From assembly GCA_016302215.1 (NCBI GenBank), contig JAEDNZ010000056.1, positions 1 to 10,615 of the forward strand: a stretch of 10,615 bases of DNA. Direction: 5' to 3'. Origin of the DNA: Muribaculaceae bacterium. GTDB taxonomy: Bacteria > Bacteroidota > Bacteroidia > Bacteroidales > Muribaculaceae. Shown here piece by piece: positions 7,051-10,615 of this stretch. Below the pieces are notes generated by a model. The model was given only the letters and a program-made list of their open reading frames with translations, had not been told where the DNA came from and made no database searches. The position numbers and the translations under genes were made by a program. Numbering within the stretch: position 1 is the first letter of the stretch; the number at the start of each line of letters is the position of its first letter.

Positions 7051-9048
7051 GTGACACACACTTACTATTACCTTAAATCATTGCTCCGACACGGCGTTAT
7101 GGCTATGGTTTTAGCATTGCCTATAGCTGTTTTTGGCGCCGAACCCACCGGCTATTACAAATCATGCGAGAACAAGGGCGGCTCCGCTCTCCTCTCAGCT
7201 CTGCAATCAGTCATCGGCTCATACAACAATGTAGGCTACGATGGCCTTTATGACCTTTACGAGACATCTGACGTGTATCCCGATGGCAAGATATGGGATA
7301 TGTACTCCACCAAGCATTGGTCTCCTACATCCTCTGAGCGCTGCGGCAACTACAAGTCTGTAGGCGATTGCTACAATCGCGAGCACTCTATCCCGCAGTC
7401 ATGGTGGGGTGGCGGCACAAGCGGCCAGGGCAGCGATGCTTTTGTAGTATATCCCACCGATGGCAAGGTCAATGGCCAGCGCAGCAACTACCCTTATGGC
7501 GAGTGTGCCTACGGCGAGACGCTCAGCCCTAACGGCTCCGTCAAGGCTCTCGGCAAGTGTGGCTCGTGCACCTTCCCCGGCTATACCGGCACGGTCTTTG
7601 AGCCTGACGATGAATATAAGGGAGATTTCGCTCGCACATATTTCTACATTGCCGCCTGCTACAACAGCAAGGTGGCTCAGTGGACAAAAAACGGCAGCGC
7701 CGCCGATTTCATGGCCGGCAACAGCTATCCCGTCTTCAAGGATTGGGCCGTGAAGCTCTTGCTTAAATGGCACTCTCAGGACCCCGTCAGCCAAAAAGAG
7801 CTTGACCGCAACGAGGCCGTGTATGCCGAGCAACGCAATCGCAATCCGTTCATTGACCACCCCGAGATGGTGGATTATATCTGGGGCGCCAATGCCTCGC
7901 AAAAGTGGACTTCAGGAGCGGCCGGCCTCCCGCAAATTGCCACGCCTATTGATGGCGATATCATCAATATGGGTAATACCGCGGTAGCCACCAAAGCCAC
8001 GACGTATATCGTAGTCAAGGGCGTAAATCTCACCGAGACGGTGTCTCTCGCCATCACCGGCAGCGACTGCTTCTCAGTGGAGCCGGCGACAATATCAGCC
8101 GCCGATGCTCTTGCCGGCACTCAAGCTACAATCTCGTTTGTGGCATCTACGGCCGGCGTATATACCGCCACTCTGACCGTGAAGTCGGGCACAGCCTCTT
8201 CGACGGTGTCTTTGCAAGCCGAGGCTCGCGATGGCCTTGTGGCTAATGAGGCCACTGATGTCACCTCGTCATCGTTTGTGGCGCATTGGGTCAATACCGG
8301 CAATGCCGATGACAACGGCTGCTATAAGCTCTATGTGCTCGACCCCGTCGGCGCGGTTGAGGGCTTCCCCGTAGATGTGCAGGCTGCCGATGAGCAATAC
8401 CGCGTTGACGGCTTGCAGCCGCTGACGAGCTACGTCTATTCGCTGCGCTCTAATGGCCTGCGATCCAACACCATACGCGTGACCACCACCGAGCCCATGC
8501 CGTTTATCGAAATCTTGTTTGACGAGGAGTTGCACTTCGTCACCGAGCCGGGCGTGCCCTCTGATGTGGCCGAGCTCCTTATAGATATTGAAAATATCAC
8601 TTCTGATGTCAATGTTGCTGTCAATGAGCCGTTCCAGTTATCTACTGACAAGGCCGATTGGTCAACATCAATAAGCATCAGCCCCGAGCAAGACCGCATA
8701 TACATGCGCGTGCTCAGCGCTACAGAGGGCCAATACACCACCGCTATCACCGCAAGCGCCGACGCATACATCTATGATGATGCCGAGGCCACGGCTACCG
8801 TGGCGGCCGGCTCAGGCGTGGTCGAGTTTGGCGTGGATGTGGATTACCACACATGGGACGCTTATGCACGCTCCGGCGCTATCATCGTTGAGACGGTGCG
8901 CCCCGCCGCTGTTGCCATATACGCTCTCGATGGTGCCATGTGCTTTAGCGGAGACGTGCCCACCGGCACAGCTACAATTGAAGGGCTGCCAGTCGGTATA
9001 TATATCGTGGCTATCGGCGACTTCTCGCGATCGGTGCTTATTAAATAA
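7051..9048 (+). CDS. Secreted endonuclease I with Ig-like, fibronectin III-like and type IX-like sorting domains
   Basis: A 665-residue exported nuclease. Residues 1-30 look like a signal peptide, with a K9/R13/H14 basic region, a hydrophobic stretch and cleavage after FGA. The start is GTG at 7051; the later ATG (residue 17) would remove all positive charge. Residues about 34-280 match endonuclease I (beta-beta-alpha metal fold): NREHSIPQSWW at 109-119, with H112 as likely general base and E111 as a metal ligand, then PTDGKVNGQRSNYPYG at 135-150, with N141 as the other likely ligand, and the late NRNPFIDHPE motif. A beta-rich Ig-like region follows to about 395, a fibronectin III-like domain at 397-480, another beta domain at 481-600, and at about 609-665 a tail like the type IX secretion type A sorting domain, ending in GIYIVAIGDFSRSVLIK. 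It would cut extracellular DNA or RNA. I see no TAnnTTTG promoter between the serS terminator and this gene. Confidence 0.87.
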   Translation: MTHTYYYLKSLLRHGVMAMVLALPIAVFGAEPTGYYKSCENKGGSALLSALQSVIGSYNNVGYDGLYDLYETSDVYPDGKIWDMYSTKHWSPTSSERCGNYKSVGDCYNREHSIPQSWWGGGTSGQGSDAFVVYPTDGKVNGQRSNYPYGECAYGETLSPNGSVKALGKCGSCTFPGYTGTVFEPDDEYKGDFARTYFYIAACYNSKVAQWTKNGSAADFMAGNSYPVFKDWAVKLLLKWHSQDPVSQKELDRNEAVYAEQRNRNPFIDHPEMVDYIWGANASQKWTSGAAGLPQIATPIDGDIINMGNTAVATKATTYIVVKGVNLTETVSLAITGSDCFSVEPATISAADALAGTQATISFVASTAGVYTATLTVKSGTASSTVSLQAEARDGLVANEATDVTSSSFVAHWVNTGNADDNGCYKLYVLDPVGAVEGFPVDVQAADEQYRVDGLQPLTSYVYSLRSNGLRSNTIRVTTTEPMPFIEILFDEELHFVTEPGVPSDVAELLIDIENITSDVNVAVNEPFQLSTDKADWSTSISISPEQDRIYMRVLSATEGQYTTAITASADAYIYDDAEATATVAAGSGVVEFGVDVDYHTWDAYARSGAIIVETVRPAAVAIYALDGAMCFSGDVPTGTATIEGLPVGIYIVAIGDFSRSVLIK

Positions 9049-9059
9049 AAAATATTTTG

Positions 9060-9067
9060 TATCTTTG
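9060..9067 (+). promoter_or_regulatory. -7 box (TATCTTTG) for the tRNA-Arg unit
   Basis: An exact TAnnTTTG element 12 bases after the endonuclease stop codon. A -33 element would have to lie inside the end of the endonuclease gene, and none is clear there. Transcription would begin around 9071-9074, inside the 5' arm of the hairpin at 9068-9102. Confidence 0.72.
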
Positions 9068-9102
9068 CACCGCCGTTGTAGCCTTGGCGCTCAGCGGCGG
9101 TG
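9068..9102 (+). terminator. GC-rich hairpin between the endonuclease gene and tRNA-Arg
   Basis: CACCGCCG (9068-9075) pairs perfectly with CGGCGGTG (9095-9102); a G-U pair and two more pairs extend the stem to 11. It is followed by TAAAATTTT, a broken T-run. It could end the endonuclease transcript coming from upstream. It also begins immediately after the tRNA promoter's -7 box, so a transcript started there would carry only part of the 5' arm and could not form the full stem. Confidence 0.6.
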
Positions 9103-9111
9103 TAAAATTTT

Positions 9112-9183
9112 GCCCCGGTAGTTCAACGGATAGAATAGAGGTTTCCTAAACCTTAGATAGCAGTTCGATTCTGCTCCGGGGTA
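9112..9183 (+). tRNA. tRNA-Arg(CCU)
   Basis: A 72-base cloverleaf without encoded CCA. The acceptor GCCCCGG (9112-9118) pairs with CCGGGGT (9176-9182), with G-U at the first pair and discriminator A at 9183. The D stem is GTTC/GAAT. The anticodon stem GAGGT/ACCTT encloses loop TTCCTAA (9143-9149), with anticodon CCT at 9145-9147, reading AGG codons. The variable region is four bases. The T stem AGCAG/CTGCT encloses TTCGATT. All stems close, so it looks functional. Codon AGG appears rare in the genes here, so this is a minor-codon arginine tRNA. Confidence 0.95.
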
Positions 9184-9204
9184 CTCGTTAGCACTCTTTC
9201 AGCT

Positions 9205-10470
9205 ATGAAGAATTCAAAGGAAATACCCGTCTTGCTCCTTACCGGATATTTGGGCAGTGGCAAGACTACTCTCGTCAATCACATTCTCTCTAACAATCGT
9301 GGCATCAAATTTGCCGTTATCGTCAATGATATAGGCGAGGTAAATATTGATGCCCGTCTCATTGAGAAAGGCGGCATCGTCGGCAAGAAAGACGAGAGCC
9401 TCGTCTCGCTGCAGAACGGCTGCATCTGCTGCACTCTCAAGATGGACCTCGTGCAGCAAATCTACGAGATTGCCGCTCTGCGCAAGTTTGACTATATCGT
9501 CATCGAGGCCAGTGGCATTTGCGAGCCCGAGCCTATAGCCCAAACCATTTGCTCTATACCGCAGCTTGACAAGCGCGTAACGCGCCATGGTGTGCCGCGC
9601 CTTGACAATATTGTCACTGTGGTCGATGCACTAAGGCTTCGCAGCGAGTTTGCTTGCGGCGATGACCTGGAGCGCGAGAATATTGATGATGAAGATATCG
9701 AAAACCTTATCATACAGCAGATTGAGTTCTGCAACACTATCTTGCTCAACAAGGTGTCAGAGGTGTCGCCCGATGACCTTGCCCATATCAAAGCCGTGCT
9801 GAAGGCTATTCAGCCCACAGCTCGCGTCATCGAGGCCGACTATGCCGAGGTGGATATTGACGAATTGATTGACACCCATGCTTTTGACCTCGGCCGCACT
9901 ATGCTCTCTGCCGGGTGGGTGCGCGAAATAGACCGTCAGGCCACCCCCGAGGAGGAAGAGCGCGCCAAGCATCCGCATCACCACCACCACGATGAGGAGC
10001 ATGACCATGATGATCACGAGGACCATGACCATGATGATCACCACGATGAGCATGAAGCGCACCACCATCACCACCATCATGACCACGAGGGCGGTGAAGT
10101 AGAGGAGTATGGCATAGGCACTTTTGTGTATTATCGCCGCCCCGCTTTTGACCTCAACAAGTTTGACTACTTCGTGGCCTCAAAGTGGCCGGCCGAAGTA
10201 ATCCGCGCCAAGGGCGTATGCTACTTCTCCGACGAGAAGGATATGTCGTACATCTTCGAGCAAGCCGGTGTGCAAAAGAAGCTCACCGCCGGCGGCCAGT
10301 GGTATGCCTCTGCTCCCGAGCAAGATCTGATGGCTTTGGTGCAGCAGCAACCCGATATCTTGCGCGATTGGGACGACCGCTACGGCGACCGCATGATTAA
10401 AATCGTGTTTATCGGCCGCAACCTCAATCGCGAGCAGATAACGCGCGACCTCGACGCCTGCCTCGAATAA
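9205..10470 (+). CDS. COG0523/CobW-family GTPase with a His-rich metal-binding stretch
   Basis: A 421-residue G3E-family GTPase, cytoplasmic, related to the zinc chaperones YeiR, YjiA and ZNG1. Visible motifs are Walker A GYLGSGKTT at 14-22, the metal-binding CICC at 73-76 that defines COG0523, the Walker B-like VIEASG at 99-104, and a guanine-recognition motif NKVS at 182-185, where the family usually has NKxD. Residues 256-294 contain 22 His and 15 Asp/Glu in 39 positions, the known sort of metal-buffering insert between the GTPase and the C-terminal CobW_C domain (about 300-420). Zinc is the most likely metal, but nickel or cobalt cannot be excluded, and there is no cobalamin gene nearby. 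The ATG at 9205 lies 21 bases after the tRNA-Arg, and no separate promoter or Zur-like palindrome is visible between, so it may depend on the tRNA promoter. Confidence 0.92.
   Translation: MKNSKEIPVLLLTGYLGSGKTTLVNHILSNNRGIKFAVIVNDIGEVNIDARLIEKGGIVGKKDESLVSLQNGCICCTLKMDLVQQIYEIAALRKFDYIVIEASGICEPEPIAQTICSIPQLDKRVTRHGVPRLDNIVTVVDALRLRSEFACGDDLERENIDDEDIENLIIQQIEFCNTILLNKVSEVSPDDLAHIKAVLKAIQPTARVIEADYAEVDIDELIDTHAFDLGRTMLSAGWVREIDRQATPEEEERAKHPHHHHHDEEHDHDDHEDHDHDDHHDEHEAHHHHHHHDHEGGEVEEYGIGTFVYYRRPAFDLNKFDYFVASKWPAEVIRAKGVCYFSDEKDMSYIFEQAGVQKKLTAGGQWYASAPEQDLMALVQQQPDILRDWDDRYGDRMIKIVFIGRNLNREQITRDLDACLE
10000..10041 (+). repeat. In-frame 18-bp direct repeat in the His-rich coding region
   Basis: CATGACCATGATGATCAC is present at 10000-10017 and exactly again at 10024-10041, a 24-base (8-codon) offset encoding HDHDDH twice. 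The reading frame is kept. It indicates that part of the His/Asp stretch grew by local duplication. Confidence 0.8.
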
Positions 10471-10497
10471 TCCGCCACCAAGCGCCATATCGCAATC

Positions 10498-10529
10498 ACA
10501 CCGCCGGGGACTATTGGACCCGGCGGTGT
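10498..10529 (+). terminator. GC-rich hairpin after the GTPase gene
   Basis: ACACCGCCGGG (10498-10508) pairs perfectly over 11 bases with CCCGGCGGTGT (10519-10529) around a 10-base loop, 27 bases after the stop codon. No T-run follows (TGCCTATAA comes next), so it is a terminator-like or 3'-end-protecting hairpin rather than a textbook intrinsic terminator. Confidence 0.6.
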
Positions 10530-10606
10530 TGCCTATAATAGCACAGAGTAGTGCATGAAAAGCAAGAAGACGAGCGTGCGATTTCGTAATGTGAGCGATT
10601 TTTTGT

Positions 10607-10614
10607 AACTTCGC
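10607..10614 (+). promoter_or_regulatory. Possible -7 box (TAACTTCG) at the right edge
   Basis: One base away from TAnnTTTG, with a similar TTTCG at 10582-10586 spaced 20 bases upstream. It would serve a gene beyond the window. Nothing else is recognisable in 10530-10615. Confidence 0.4.
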
Positions 10615-10615
10615 G

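Noticed and set aside
9757..10086. Minus-strand frame rich in Val, Met and Ile that resembles a membrane protein
   Set aside because: It is the antisense reading of the His/Asp codon run in the GTPase (CAC, CAT, GAT read backwards as GTG, ATG, ATC), so the hydrophobicity is an artefact.
9958..10090. The repetitive CAC/CAT/GAT stretch as a possible CRISPR array or minisatellite
   Set aside because: The repeats are in frame within a conserved GTPase with no spacer structure; it codes for a known kind of His-rich insert.
9205..10470. Naming the GTPase cobW, with a cobalamin role
   Set aside because: The His-rich insert, the COG0523 CICC motif and the absence of any cobalamin gene nearby favour a zinc-type metallochaperone.
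10555..10608. A 17-residue basic peptide frame (ATG to TAA) near the right edge
   Set aside because: Too short, without a ribosome-binding context, and its end overlaps a possible promoter box; chance is the simpler explanation.

Overview
The window looks like ordinary chromosome from a Bacteroidota (order Bacteroidales) bacterium with fairly GC-rich coding sequence, plausibly of the Muribaculaceae type; the family name is inference. The evidence for Bacteroidota is the set of TAnnTTTG -7 promoter boxes upstream of several genes, the A-rich leaders without Shine-Dalgarno sites, a tRNA gene without encoded CCA, a lipoprotein TamL in place of a plain TamA, and a secreted protein with a type IX-like C-terminal sorting domain. 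I see no integrase, insertion sequence, CRISPR array or phage gene.

Layout. Positions 1-74 hold the 3' end of an unidentified plus-strand gene, which converges on a minus-strand block covering about 98-4952. In its own reading direction that block is tamL (outer membrane assembly lipoprotein), then a HAD phosphatase of the phosphoglycolate phosphatase type, then a new promoter, a long-chain polyprenyl diphosphate synthase and tcdA (tRNA ct6A37 dehydratase). A 221-base divergent promoter region (4953-5173) separates this from the plus-strand block: a GatB/YqeY-domain gene, serS with a strong terminator, a secreted multidomain endonuclease I, a hairpin plus promoter, tRNA-Arg(CCU), and a COG0523/CobW-family metal GTPase with a long His/Asp/Glu stretch. 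A second GC-rich hairpin and a possible promoter close the window.

How the genes relate. Several serve translation (serS, tRNA-Arg, tcdA, and perhaps yqeY through its resemblance to the tail of the amidotransferase GatB). tamL serves the outer membrane, the polyprenyl synthase serves menaquinone or lipid-carrier supply, the nuclease probably feeds on extracellular nucleic acid, and the CobW-like GTPase probably handles zinc. Most of this is housekeeping and I do not claim a new multi-gene system. The points most worth checking are regulatory: a tamL promoter so close to its GTG start that the mRNA should be leaderless; a promoter nested at the base of a GC-rich hairpin just before the tRNA; the tRNA lying only 21 bases before the GTPase gene with no promoter visible between; and near-identical hairpin arms on both sides of that tRNA-GTPase unit.
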